Below, in pieces: positions 1 through 11,600 of a stretch of DNA of 64,000 nt. The DNA is from Galaxea fascicularis. Taxonomy: Eukaryota; Cnidaria; Anthozoa; Scleractinia; Euphylliidae. Each line of letters opens with the position of its first letter. The first letter of the stretch is position 1. A program made the translations under genes and the position numbers. The notes beneath the pieces are model-generated. The model ran no database searches. It was not told the origin of the DNA and was given only the letters and a program-made list of their open reading frames with translations. The stretch is from NCBI GenBank assembly GCA_948470475.1, contig OX419337.1:1377501-1441500 (forward strand). Reading direction: 5' to 3'.

Positions 1-424
1 ATATATGCTTACTACCACTGACCAGCCAACTTTTTTGGAATCTCTCCCATAGAAATGCTGAAGATTCCGTATTCGAGATATCCGGATTCAGATTAAATCC
101 ACCGAATTCACGCTGCCTGTGGATTCAAAGAATTGCAATCCTTTTTTTATGGATTCATGTAAGGAGACGCAGAATCCGTTTTTGGATTCAGGAATCGGGA
201 TTCAGATTTTCCGAAAGAAACGCATCCTTAATCATTTTACGATTAACTGAAAAAGTAAGTAAAGTAAGCAAAGATTGAGGAGATTTCACTGCGTGCCTTC
301 GTTTCTGTTTGAATGTGACTTCCAAAACCGCTAGACTCAAACCAAGCCTCTGGGCAGGTTCCACTGTTCGAATTTCAGTCTTGAGAATGTGAATATTGGA
401 ATCAGATATGACAGTGAAAAACAA

Positions 425-670
425 AATCGACCATAAACGTGCGAATTCAGTTTTATGAACTGAGTTGATAGTGTAGCAAGGCCACTGGAAAGGATTAAAA
501 CAGTTTCGAGATTTAGCCCTTCGTGGATTCGCCATGACGAAGCCTGGCCGACGCTCAAAACCGTCAGCTTTTTAAATCCTCCTTGGTGGCCAATTTACAT
601 TATTTACAAGCCAAACTTTCGTCTACCACTCCCCCGCCGACGCAGCACCAGACTTTCCTAAGAAACTAAC
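425..670. mobile_element. Penelope-like element relic with two head-to-head tail copies
   Basis: Positions 525-670 read forward as a degenerate PLE tail (TGACGAAG, caaaaccgtcagctttttaa, then the cccccgccgacgcagcacca block). Positions about 425-522 are the same tail on the minus strand (gaagggctaaatctcgaaac, then ctatcaactcagtt). The two hammerhead cores are both mutated. The inverted pair matches the layout at 22.7-23.2 kb. Confidence 0.6.
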
Positions 671-1030
671 CCCCTTTATTCATAACTGTATGAGAAACCC
701 TAATCAATAATGACGGTACCCTCTTACCCATCTTAAAAGCAAAGTAGTAGCGCATTCTGATAGCAAGTATTGAGATGTACGAATACGCGAATCTCCAGAG
801 AACGTGGTGAGAATTTATAAACTCTGGATCTGAAAGGAAAAAAGACGATAAAGTTATTATCTCATCGTCGAAAATTTAGGATTGTTAGAAAATTTCGCAA
901 AGTTAACAAACAGCAGTTCATAAAGTTCATAATGACGATTTTAATCAAGGATAAAAACGGTAGAGGTGTAGGTAATGCAGTGACGCCAAGTTCTAGTGAC
1001 AGGCTGACTGGAGATTTTATCAAACAAGCA

Positions 1031-1407
1031 CTAGCCTGAGTATCAGGCGTTTCTAGGGTGAGGAAGGCAAAAAGAGCGACAAAGCGAAGGAAGAAACGCC
1101 TGACACAAACAGCTTCTCAGAGGCCTTCCACCCCCATACAGTGCGTGTTATAATTAGCCAATCAAAATCACTTCCGGTAACTGTCATGTGTCATGAGAGT
1201 AAACTTCAATATGGCGTCTGTAACCCCTGCGCTGGCAGCTTGACTTCCGGTTGACTCACGTGACGTTTCTTATTGTCTTTTGACCTATTAGCGTAACATC
1301 CAGAATCTGGATGTTGGACACAAGCGAATCAATGGCTTTGTGTCAGGCCCTTCTCCTCTTCCTTCCCCTCGTCCCCGCCTCCCGGATAGGGCCTGATACT
1401 CAGGCTA
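1031..1407. mobile_element. Element with inverted TAGCCTGAGTATCAGGC repeats
   Basis: Terminal inverted repeats of about 75 bp (1031-1108 and 1337-1407), each starting TAGCCTGAGTATCAGGC and ending near GCCTGACACAAA. The interior holds atggcgtctg at 1210, which runs into a stop within 10 codons. Confidence 0.6.
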
Positions 1408-1837
1408 AACAAGCACCAAAGGCGCGAGCCTTCCAGGGGGGGGGGGGGGGGGGTCGCGGAAATAATCTGAGTTCTCTGAGATCACTTTTTCTGCATTCTG
1501 AGGTCATTAATTAATGACACATTTTACTGATTTTCAATGACGTGTGGCATCAACATGTCCCGTCTGGCATGCCCAACAACAAATTCGAACCTAAGCGCTT
1601 CGGGTCAGAAGGAAAGAGGAGAAAGGCCAGTGTTCTGGGTCCAGATTGCTCGATTAAAGTAGTAAGTTGTTTTTTGTATTTTAAAAATATTTAACTATGT
1701 TTTATTTAAAGTACTTAGAAGAGAATTTCCTGTTCGGCTAGAGATTTTACTTGCCCAGCTTGAGAGCTGGAGATAGAGTCCCAGAGCTGAAGTTTCCGGC
1801 CGAAAGCTGGAGACTTGACATCTGATCCATGTAATGT

Positions 1838-1975
1838 AAAGGGCGATTTAGATGGTACGATTTGCCGTGCGTTTTGGCATATGCGACACAACGTAGAACA
1901 AAGTTGTGCCGTGTGAATGCTCCTACAACTTCTCTACCACAGATTCACGCGGCCTAAAATTTGTCGCTTAACAAT
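1838..1975. repeat. Dispersed element, copy 1
   Basis: Shares gcgacacaacgtagaacaaa, gttgtgccgtgtgaatg and cacgcggcctaaaatttgtc with the copy at 2579-2847. Probably a MITE; ends not certain. Confidence 0.5.
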
Positions 1976-2578
1976 TGGTTCACGGATCAGCGTGAAGTTT
2001 GGAGAGCACGAAAGATACGTATTCAAGGGGGTAATAACTTAACTACAGACTTGGCGTTGTTGCCAAGGGATTTTTACGGATTGTATTAGTAAAACACTGT
2101 CTTTTTTCGATGTTTTTGCAACTATATTGGTGAAACGTGGGAAGATGAACATGTCAAATTTATTAATCGTTATTGCGCATGCGCAACTTGCCCCAGGCCC
2201 CAACCGCGCCTTAGAGAGAAAAATTCCCAAAACGTGGAGAAAATTATGGGTAGTTCCAATGTTTTTTGCCGATCGGAAATATTCCAGCCTTCCTTACAAG
2301 CCTAAGTAAGCAATTGTTGTTTATGTACATAACTGCAATGATAATGACGAAATGGTATGAATTTGCGTGCTTGTGACGTCATAAATCTCTTAGTAACGCG
2401 AATTTTAAAAATATCGATACGTAGAGTTTTGCACCTTGTCGATCGTTAACCATTGGCACCATTTTCGATATCCAGAAGTGCATGCCACTCGAGTTTTAGG
2501 CTTTTTTTCTGTTCTGGTCACGTGACTTACCAAATATGGTTGTGGCTCGAAAATCTTTTAGGGTTTCCAAGTTAGCGT

Positions 2579-2847
2579 CGCGCGAGTCTTGGCGTATGCG
2601 ACAAAACGTAGATTAAAGTTGTCCCGTGTGAATGTTCTTACAACTTCTCTACGACAGACGCACGCGGCCTAAATTTTGTCGTAGGATTTTGAATCATGTT
2701 TTAAAACCATACGACAGTCGTAGGTATAGGTAAATTGAATGACAAATGTCGTATACAAATTTTTTGCATGGCGGGAGCAGCGCGCTCTACAGAAGTTGCA
2801 TGCAACAGTCATACGCAAAAATCGCACCGCGTTTAATTCGGCCTTAA
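2579..2847. repeat. Dispersed element, copy 2
   Basis: Same blocks as copy 1, plus an extended right side with catacgacagtcgtagg and gcaaaaatcgcaccgcgttt, which look like an inverted end. Confidence 0.5.
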
Positions 2848-4022
2848 CCCCTTATTTGATCAATTGTTCTGAAATTTTCACAACCAAACGTTCATTGAAT
2901 GATCTGCACAGTGAAGGCATAAAATCATGCCTCCCTCAATATACATTTTACCACCCCTGTAGCTTTTGGAACTTTTTGTCTATGTAATGTGGTGGTCACG
3001 GTTATATCTGAGAATTTAAGCTATAGTTTAGGGGTATACCCTACATGAACAAGACAGATGAAGAATTTAAATGTTTTTTTTTTTATTTTTTACTTTCATC
3101 ACTTCTTAGTCTTTTCAGTGACCTCCTCCACAGCTGGTAATGTCATTTATAACATACATGTACCCTCAAAAATACCTTTCAAATGGTACATCATATGTGG
3201 TCTCATGGTTCATAGTTCTCATTTTAGAAAAATTTCGCATTTCCTTTGGGGCTACGCGTAGCCGAGAGCAACTCTAGCTTCTTGAATTCATAGTTCATGC
3301 TGTAAGTACATGCCACAATGTAGAACTTTGGACTTTTATCAAATATTGACCGGCACACGATTGAGTCTCATAGCCAAAGCAATTGTCGTTGTCCCGAGTG
3401 TGATCCAATCAGAAGCTGGCGAACGTCGTAACTGTACAGTACACGAAGCTCCAGCCCCGACTATCAGTCGGTATTTTTGTTTAGAATTATGGACATTGTT
3501 GGGCGGCGTGGCGTGGTTTGGAACCGTTGTGACGTGAGTTTCTGGGTGACAATCGCCTCGACGCTGGACCGAATTGCAGTTTATTTTCCTATGTTGTCTC
3601 GGACTTATAATATTTACAGACCGGATTCACAGGTAAACGTTAACGTAAAGGCACCCAAAGACATGTAAATTCGCCTTCGGCTCATAAGAACGACAGCGCA
3701 CAACGTCCAAGGTAATATCGCATTTATTTTAACTACATTAATGAATAATAATCACAGCATTTCATGATGTCGCCAAGCTATCGATAATCCCATAAATTCC
3801 TTCATTTTTCTTTTAACGAGCAATGGGTGTCCTGTTGCGTATTCAACCAAAATGACAGCCTTAGCCGGAAATTTTTCTTTCTGAAGGTTACCATATGCTT
3901 TTTCTTCAAATTTGGATTTTTGGGTTAAAGTAATGATCGAAATGTGATCTGTAATGCAAAAACAAACGTTTAAATATTGGCAGAGAAATGGCGGTTTGAC
4001 CTTTTGGCCGGAAGTAAAAATT

Positions 4023-4179
4023 GCCCGCTCTGACCACAGAGGCAGGGTAGCCACGTTTTTCGAAGAACTGGCACATCTCCTCTGATTTGCTGGAAAAATC
4101 AGAGTCATCACTACATAGACGTCGAAGTCTAAGAAATTGAGAAAAACGTGGCTACCCTGCCTCTGTGGTCAGAGCGGGC
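4023..4179. repeat. Perfect 39-bp inverted repeat at the 5' edge of a PLE copy
   Basis: 4023-4061 and 4141-4179 are exact complements (GCCCGCTCTGACCACAGAGG...). The right arm runs straight into PLE coding sequence. Confidence 0.8.
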
Positions 4180-4182
4180 CAT

Positions 4183-4863
4183 CATCGCGCCCAACAATTT
4201 GATCGACAGTCAACACTACAAACGTCACAAAAGGACAAGAACGACAGAATTCCATTCACTCTCACTTTCCATCCTCATAATCATGTAGTCAAAAGTATCA
4301 TTCTCAATAACTTCAAATTACTCCAAAATGATCCCGAGACTGGTAGAATCTTTTCGCAACCTCCACTAATTTCATTCAAACGCGACAAAAACGTCGGCAA
4401 CTTTTTAGTTAGAAGCGCATTTAAAACTAACGAGCAACCCGGCACTTTCAAATGCGCGCGCTCACGATGTAAAACTTGTCAATTCATTCTTAACACTAGC
4501 AAAATATCGGGACCTAAGCGATCTGTTAAGATCACTGATCGTTTCACGTGTACCTCCGCAAATGTCATTTATTGCCTAACCTGCACGTTTTGCAATAAAT
4601 TATACATTGGCGAGACAGGAAGACGACTAGGCGACCGATTCCGCGAACACCTTCGCGATGTTGAGAAGAATGACAAGGATGCATCTAAGCCAGTCGCTCG
4701 TCATTTTAATCTCCCTAACCACTCCAAACAACACATGGCTATCTGCGGCCTTTCCCTACATCAAGGTACGACGGAAAGCCGCAAGAATCTGGAACAAAAA
4801 TTCATCTTCCAAATCGGCACCCTTAATCCCCACGGTATTAACGAACGCTTTTCATTTAACTAA
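4183..4863 (+). mobile_element. Penelope-like retroelement, C-terminal fragment with GIY-YIG nuclease
   Basis: About 226 codons are open. They start with RIPFTLTFHPHN and VKSIILNNFKLLQ, typical of the PLE linker. A Cys cluster follows (CARSRCKTC), then the GIY-YIG nuclease VIYCLTCTFCNKLYIGETGR and LGDRFREHL. The C terminus (NLEQKFIFQIGTLNPHGINE) also recurs in the relic at 22.9 kb. The reverse transcriptase is absent: the copy is 5'-truncated where it meets a perfect 39-bp inverted repeat. The nearest in-frame ATG (4165) lies in that repeat, so it is not the native start. Confidence 0.88.
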
Positions 4864-5015
4864 TGTATTCCTATTTTTCACGTTTCCATGTTACCACCAA
4901 TAGCGTAGCTCCTACTCCACTATAAAAACTACACACAACCCATAATTCCTCGATTCGCTCTGACGAAGGGCTAGCGCTCGAAACGTCAGCTTTAGATCCG
5001 GCAACTGAAAAAGAA
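4864..5015 (+). mobile_element. 3' tail of the Penelope-like element
   Basis: Non-coding tail directly after the GIY-YIG ORF. It ends with the hammerhead motif and the sequence cagctttagatcc. The same tail, diverged, occurs near 22.7, 23.1 and 52.8 kb and close to 0.5 kb, which defines one PLE family. Confidence 0.7.
4957..4990 (+). ncRNA. Hammerhead ribozyme motif in the PLE tail
   Basis: CTGACGA (4960-4966), a 4-bp stem II (GGGC with GCTC, one G-U pair, UAGC loop), GAAAC, then GTC. Stem I is GCT (4957-4959) with AGC (4988-4990). Stem III is missing, as in the copy at 36.6 kb. Core residues are intact but stems I and II are short, so activity as a monomer is doubtful. Confidence 0.6.
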
Positions 5016-5021
5016 ATTAAG

Positions 5022-5046
5022 GCCCGGTTCAGACGCGGCTCCACTT

Positions 5047-5088
<42 letters not shown>

Positions 5089-5176
5089 GTTGGCGCGACA
5101 GCTGATTCAGACGGCGTACCGTGTGTCAAACCTAATATGTATTTTATATACGGAGAAGGCATTATACATTTGTACT

Positions 5177-5209
<33 letters not shown>

Positions 5210-5280
5210 AGAAGAGCGCCGTATGAATCAGTTGTCGCTCCAGTGTCGAATGATGCGGTAGACCTTGTCGAACTTAAGGT
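5022..5280. mobile_element. MITE with inverted GTGCCGAACC blocks
   Basis: 5028-5060 and 5197-5229 are diverged inverted copies (ggttcagacgcggctccact, atgtgccgaacc). Same style of ends as the 16.3-kb MITE but not clearly the same family. Confidence 0.5.
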
Positions 5281-6268
5281 AATTCCTCTGAATTGCATTG
5301 CGCATCCTTACCGCGCATAATTTCTTGCGTCAGCAGCGCGCGCCCGAGCGCGTGCATGTTCAAAACATTGCAGGTTTTGTGAAGGACTGATATCCTAGAA
5401 ATGGCGATTTTCTCCCAAACGAGTATGGGGACCTATGTTTTTTATTTCTCAAATTGAAAGAAAATGCGATTCTCCATGACATATCCAGATTTGAAGAATT
5501 TTTTATTGTCCAGTTTTTCATTATTCACGGAAAATCTCCTTTACGATGACACTATTGAAGCTTCAATGGTAAAGCACAGACGCAAAAAACACGACTTATC
5601 TTTCATTAGTTCATCTTTTCTTCACCTGAGAGAGATTAAACTTCGACCATGATGTGCTTTTCACAAAATAAAACCTTAATCCCATTGCTTCTGTCCCGTT
5701 TTTGCAAATTATAGAGTCTCAGACCACTTTCGGCTATCTGCATAAACTGCGCTAACTGAATTTACCAAAGTCGGTAAAACCTAAGGCCTCAAAGCATGAA
5801 AACGGACATGTGTGTTTTTTGTGATCTTCAACTTTGCTGGTTCGTTGAGAGCGAAACACTCATCGCTGGCTGGGATTTTTACTTAAAAGTTTTGCTCGTT
5901 GGGAGTGAAGAGCGGGTATTTTCTCCCACGAAAACTAAATGTTAACAAAGATTGACGTGGGAACACTCGGCGGATACTCAGCACTTTGTATGTTTAAAAT
6001 CAAAAGCTTACCTCCATTCCTCGAAATTGGGAAGTTGGATCCAGTCAGCAGTATCACAGTTATGGACGCCACACAGCTGAGTAGTTTTCTAAATACATCA
6101 TTTATTGGTGACGGTTCTCTTTGGCTTGGATCCTGTCAAAAGTACAAAACAAAACTGTTTTATCTGAGTCCAAGATTACAGGAGCTGCAGCCCATTTTGA
6201 CAATGCAGATGGCAGCTGTGGACACATTGTTACGGACAAATACGTTTCCCCGTTTGCCCGCGCGCGCA

Positions 6269-6337
6269 ACATTTGTTGCGGACACAAAAACTGTTTCAGA
6301 TTTTGTTCAGAAACATTTTGTGTCCGCAACAAATGAT
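6269..6337. repeat. Inverted repeat
   Basis: Arms CATTTGTTGCGGACACAAAA and complement with one insertion, around ctgtttcagattttgttcag. It is immediately followed by a short tandem duplication (6366-6463, unit with gagcaacaatgtgtcctcgt). Confidence 0.6.
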
Positions 6338-7986
6338 TCCCAGTTTGTGCAGCATGGAAACAATCATGAGCAACAATGTGTCTGCAACAATGTGTCCTCG
6401 TTTGCCAGGGCCTCAAGAAACATCATGAGCAACAATGTGTCCTCGTTTGTCAGGGCCTTAAGAACAAAATAAGGACATCTGCTGGATGCGTCTTCTTTTT
6501 GATGGCAAAACTGAAATCCTGGCGAAGACAGCACAGTATGGATGACATGAATGTATGAGTTTTGACAGGTACGGCAGATTTTAAAAATTAACACTGATGA
6601 AAACTGCAATCCTCCAGATATCGCAGAACAAAGGTTCAAATCATTCTTGTTAGACATCTTCGAAAAAGAACGAAAGAACTCTGTTTGCTGGTACGTTATG
6701 TTAGCTACTGTTCACCTGTCTGTCAGAGACAAGAAAAAAAAATCAATGCAATCAATAGATTTGTACCTTGGGTCTGCCATCTGAACCATCAATAAAATCA
6801 TTGAATTCCTTGAAGGTACACAGGGGTCCCGCTAAAACCGTACTGTAATGGAACAGATAACTGAAGTATTCCAGCAACGATGGGACTTTCCTGATAGAAA
6901 ATAAAAAAAATAAAATTCAGCAACAAAGCCGTTCAATGGTTTTTATACAGTTTTACCAAACGGACCTTAGTTATTGAAGGCACAGACAATATCATCTAGT
7001 AGCCAAATCCCTATTCAGCAGAAGAGTACGTCAGTAAGAGTTCGTTTTTTTACGCTGGATAGTTAACTATCTGCTCTAAATCAAGCAACTTCGTCTTCAA
7101 ACTCACTACTTATGGTGCCATACCCGAGCTCTACTAATCATCAGAATTAACAATAATTATTCACTGAGGTGGATAATTTCGGAGCAGGACAACAGAGAAA
7201 TTGGTAATCAGCACATTTTTATTCCCGTTGTATAAGGTCATATGCACCTGTGGGGGCCCCACAGTTTTGTTTTGCTGTATATCGTTCACTGTGCTATAAT
7301 GTCATAGAAGGAACGACCGCTCAACCAATCAGATTGCTGAAAGCTCTTTGTTCGTCTCTGGAATTGTACTAACTACGGGTAGACTCCAGGATCACTTATA
7401 GTTTTCTTCAAACACAGTATCAAGCACATGATCTGTAAATTGAGAACCACACAATCCTGGAGAGTCCCTTGAGAGGTGGGCCACAGGGAAAAATAGAGAA
7501 AACAATACATTTCCCATTTTACACTGCTTGACTCTCAATGTTTTCCATTGTACAGGGCATTGTCATTCCGGTTCAAGAGAATGGACTCCTCACTGTGTAT
7601 ATTTTAGTTCGGTAAATCTAGGTGGGAGATATAAGAACATCACCAAAGTTACATTTTGGTCATTTCTGTGCCAGAATATAATTGAATTTCCTTACTTGAG
7701 CCTTTCTTTTCTTTGTTCCTCTTTCAGATCACTTTCTTCTCTTCCTATGCCTGACAAACAAGCAAAAATAAAATAAAAAACATCTCAATCATAAGCATTC
7801 ACCTTGTAGTAATGCAGTGTCCAGGGGGTGGGGATACTTGGGCTTTCAAGTGGCGGGGGCCGTGGCGGGGATGATCAAAGCATTTTTTGGGTTTGAAATT
7901 TTCAATTCCAGGATTTTTGGGGGTAGCAAAATTTGGCAAATATTTTTTGTGACTTAAATTAAGCAGAGATTTTTTTGGGTTTTGGG

Positions 7987-8145
7987 CAATTCCAGAAAAT
8001 ATCCATACCCAACCACGGACGGCTTCCATGTTTTAACCCCCCCTTGCCTTCGGAAATTCCAGAATGCGTTACCCCCCCCTCCCCCCATGCGCTCAGAATT
8101 CTATAATCGTGAACCCCCCCCTACCCTTCGGAATTTCCGGGGTTT
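7987..8145. mobile_element. Partial CAGTTCCAGAAAATATCCATA MITE
   Basis: Left end aattccagaaaatatccata matches the other copies; the right end is not recognisable and C-tracts fill the interior. Confidence 0.45.
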
Positions 8146-8693
8146 TTTTGGAGGTACATTTTCGACTTGGCAACGTTTATATGAACAAATGAACATGAAT
8201 TTATGCCTCCCCAAGGCTGTGATCTAGCGGCGCCAGGCGACAAGCTTTACTCTTCAGCGACAAGAAAAACCTACCGCGTGTGGCCAGGCTGTGCAACCTT
8301 TTTTAAGTCTAAATTTGGCTTTGTTTTCTTGTGTTGTTTTGACGTTCGCAAAGGAAAATAGCTCAAAAGACTGTAAAAAATCTTTCGGTCGATTGCCGCC
8401 TGCCGGTTCGAATGCTTAATTATCTGACAGGCGTTCCTTGGAAGCGAGGGAATGGTGCGAGTTTTTTGGCGATTATCGGGCGGGAGACGGGAGTATCAAG
8501 CAATTTGCAAGCGGTAAATAAGGTACATTTTCAGACTTTATTCACTTGACAAGAAATTCATCAAGGTAAATGTGAAACCCACGTTCTACCGTTCACTTCT
8601 ATGTGTCTGATCAATCGATGCTTGTCTTCTGCTTCTGCGATCATACGTTCGTGGTTTATTTACGAACTGTAAAAGGAACTCACTCTACTCTTT

Positions 8694-11600
8694 GGACGTA
8701 TACAAAACATGGACCCCCGGTCCATGGACCACCCTGTGGACCCGGTCCATGGACCACCCCTATTAGTCCATGGGCCACGACCCCAAAAATGACGATTTGG
8801 TACCAAAAAGAGGGACAAAGCCTGAACTGAATTTTTTAAAACTATAAATCACCTAGTTTGTTTTAATGTATGATAACCATGTCAAATAAGTAGCTTTACA
8901 GGGTTTATCACGTGATGAAGTGACGTCACTCAGCTTTCTAAAACAATTGAATACATTTTTGTATATTGTTTAAAAGTAAGTTTTAAAACGTTTTCACCGT
9001 GTTTTTGAACTACGCTTAGGAGATTACAAGGTGCTAATGTCCTTCAAGTGATTTTTAAGGTTTTTGAAGCCGCGTTAGATAAAGTTTGGCATTGGTTACC
9101 ATGGTAACGTGGAAAAGTAGCTTTTTGGATTAGACAATATATATGAACTACGGCAAGAAAGATGGATTGTCCTCTAAGGTTGCAAATATGTAGTTCTAGA
9201 TGAAAACTAGGTACTAGCTAGGTTCAGCTGCTACAGCTACCTATTTCGCTGCTAAAATATGGCATCACCTTTTTGGCGGCCATGTTGGGTCCGCCATCTT
9301 GGATTTTCAAACATGCCATTTTAGTGCACTATTAAGTGTTCCAACAGATCGAAAACCGAAAAACAAGATAACTTGTTCTCAAACTGACAAACGAAAAACA
9401 CACAGCTGCCAAGTCTCTCACACTTTGCAATAGATTTTTCAGAAATAAATGTCAATATAATTTTCCGTGATCCTCAGCTCTTTGAACATGTGACGTAGAC
9501 ATCCATCTAAGACATTGTAATTCGGCTAACAATGATCATTTGTTATGTATTTCGGCTGTACATTTGCCAAGTTATTGCGTTTAAGTTTAGCAATGACAAG
9601 GAATTCTTTCGAGGTCAGTAAATACACACGCACCTTCATTTATCATGTTGATAGCTAAGAGAAATGCAAAGGAAAAATATCCAGACCTTTTATTCTAGTC
9701 TTCGTCAGTGTCGTCATCTTCAGCATCCATATCTACCACGACAGCTTCTTCTTGCCTGTTGTCACACTCATGGAGCCTGTACATGTCTGTGCACTTCAGT
9801 CCATTCGAAAAGCAGCTACAGTTTGAGAGCTTACAAGATCTGGTGCATGAACAAGAGAGTAGCTCTAAAACTGCTGCAGGTGCTGGCTGACCAGTCATCC
9901 AATCAATCCCTAGCTTGTTCTCATCTTGCTTCCAGCCATGTCTTAGGGGACTTGGAATTTCTGGGTGGTTTTCAAGACTTCGCCTCCAGATTGCTGTTTG
10001 CTAGTTTGCTCGGCAAGCATGCTTGTACAGGCAATCAGCACAAGGTGGTAGTTGGTCAGAGTCGATATTGCCTCTCCTTGAACAGAACATTCTGTATCTC
10101 AGTTCATTAACACTGTTTGTTCCTGGGCGAGAACTGTACATACGACAAGTAAAATCCTGAACCTTCTGAAATAAATCATCGGAGAGTTCCCATTCCACTC
10201 CCAAGAGGTCAAACACTTCCTGGGCGGATCTGTGCTCTTTGACTATTCGAAGTGCTCCAATCTTTCCCCGACCAGCAAAAGCACTCAATGTGTCGCAACC
10301 AGTATAAACATGCATACCAAGTAGACTGTTGCACAGATTTGGACCTATGGCTTGCACTACACTTGTGATGCTGATGTATCTAACTCTTGTCTGTGTTCCA
10401 CACTTGAAAAGTATTGACGACGGAATTAAGCGCTGGAATGACACACAGAGTATAAAGACATCTGTATCTTCTGACACCACAATCAGTGCACTGTAACCGG
10501 ATTTTGCTGCATGGGAGAGATGAAGGAGAATCTTTCTTCTGGAATATCTATTGCACTGCCATTCAGCTCTGAAGGGCGTGGTGGCCATGACATTTTGCTT
10601 CCCTTGTTCCGAATGGCTTCACGGATGTCAGCCGCAGCTTTCTGAATATTGGACATCTTTGTCATTGCGCATCTGTTATCATTTTCTGCCCTAATGATAG
10701 TAACCATATTTCTAGCAATTTGTATTGGCGTTAGGCTGGCAGGAATTAGGGACACACGGGTGCTATCTAGCAAGTTTTCAAACTTAAGCAACTCAATAAA
10801 CTCTGCTTCTATGTTCCTTCTGATATGCTTCCTTGTCGATGGCTTACATTCCTTGACTCCTAATGACATAAGAAACTCTACAAGTAATTGAGTGATCTCA
10901 GATAGCTTTACGACTTTCCCACTTTCTATCACATCAGATCTAATGTAGTCAAATAGCATTTGGTAACCACCAGACTCTAGACGGGCATACTCGTTATCTC
11001 GTTGTGATTCGCAACTTACATCTGGTCTAGTGTAGCTCCTGTAGCATGTCCTGTGATAACAAGCCTAACAACTAACTCGCGTGACACAAAGGCAAGAATC
11101 TTGGTATCGTTCTTTTGTGTAGCTATCTTTCTGATAGAACTATCTGCACGCATATCTCGGCATTGTACCAAAGGCTCACGACTTCTTGTGCCCTTAATAT
11201 ATTTTGGCCTTTCACAGAAAATGCAACTGCGAGCCTCCTAACCACCTGTTCGTGGTGAGTCTGGCTGTTGGACGGTTGCTCAGATAATTTATCTAACAAC
11301 GTTTTCATTGTTAAAATACTGCGACATTTTCGATGGTAATAAATGTGTGGGACTTCTCCTTCGCTTGATGACTTGGAGATTACGAGAATTTCTTGGTGCT
11401 TACGAATCTCTGCTGGTCTTAACAGCGTTTTCCATGAATCATCACCTTTAAGACTAACTAAATCTGTGCTATCATCGGTGCAGTGAATGATACAGTTTTT
11501 ATCCTTGCAGAGTCGTTTCACATTTGATTCCTCAGCATCATCATTACGTCTTTTAGAGGAGACCCCCATTTAATGAAATGACTATTTTTAGTGTTTAAGT

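Larger units (their letters stand above)
5300..8693. other. No gene recognised
   Basis: AT-rich sequence with short ORFs lacking family motifs or codon signal. Apart from the inverted and tandem repeats at 6.3-6.5 kb and the MITE at 8.0 kb I see nothing. 5939-6472 is open for 177 codons, but it reads through those repeats and is probably chance. Confidence 0.5.

Noticed and set aside
1210..1240. ATGGCGTCTG start at 1210
   Set aside because: Stop after a few codons; lies inside an inverted-repeat element.
5939..6472. 177-codon ORF
   Set aside because: Runs through an inverted repeat and a tandem duplication; no domain; the opposite strand is equally open.
9095..9108. RFX palindrome GTTACCATGGTAAC
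   Set aside because: Perfect motif but inside the 4.5-kb transposon and far from any host gene; no evidence of use.
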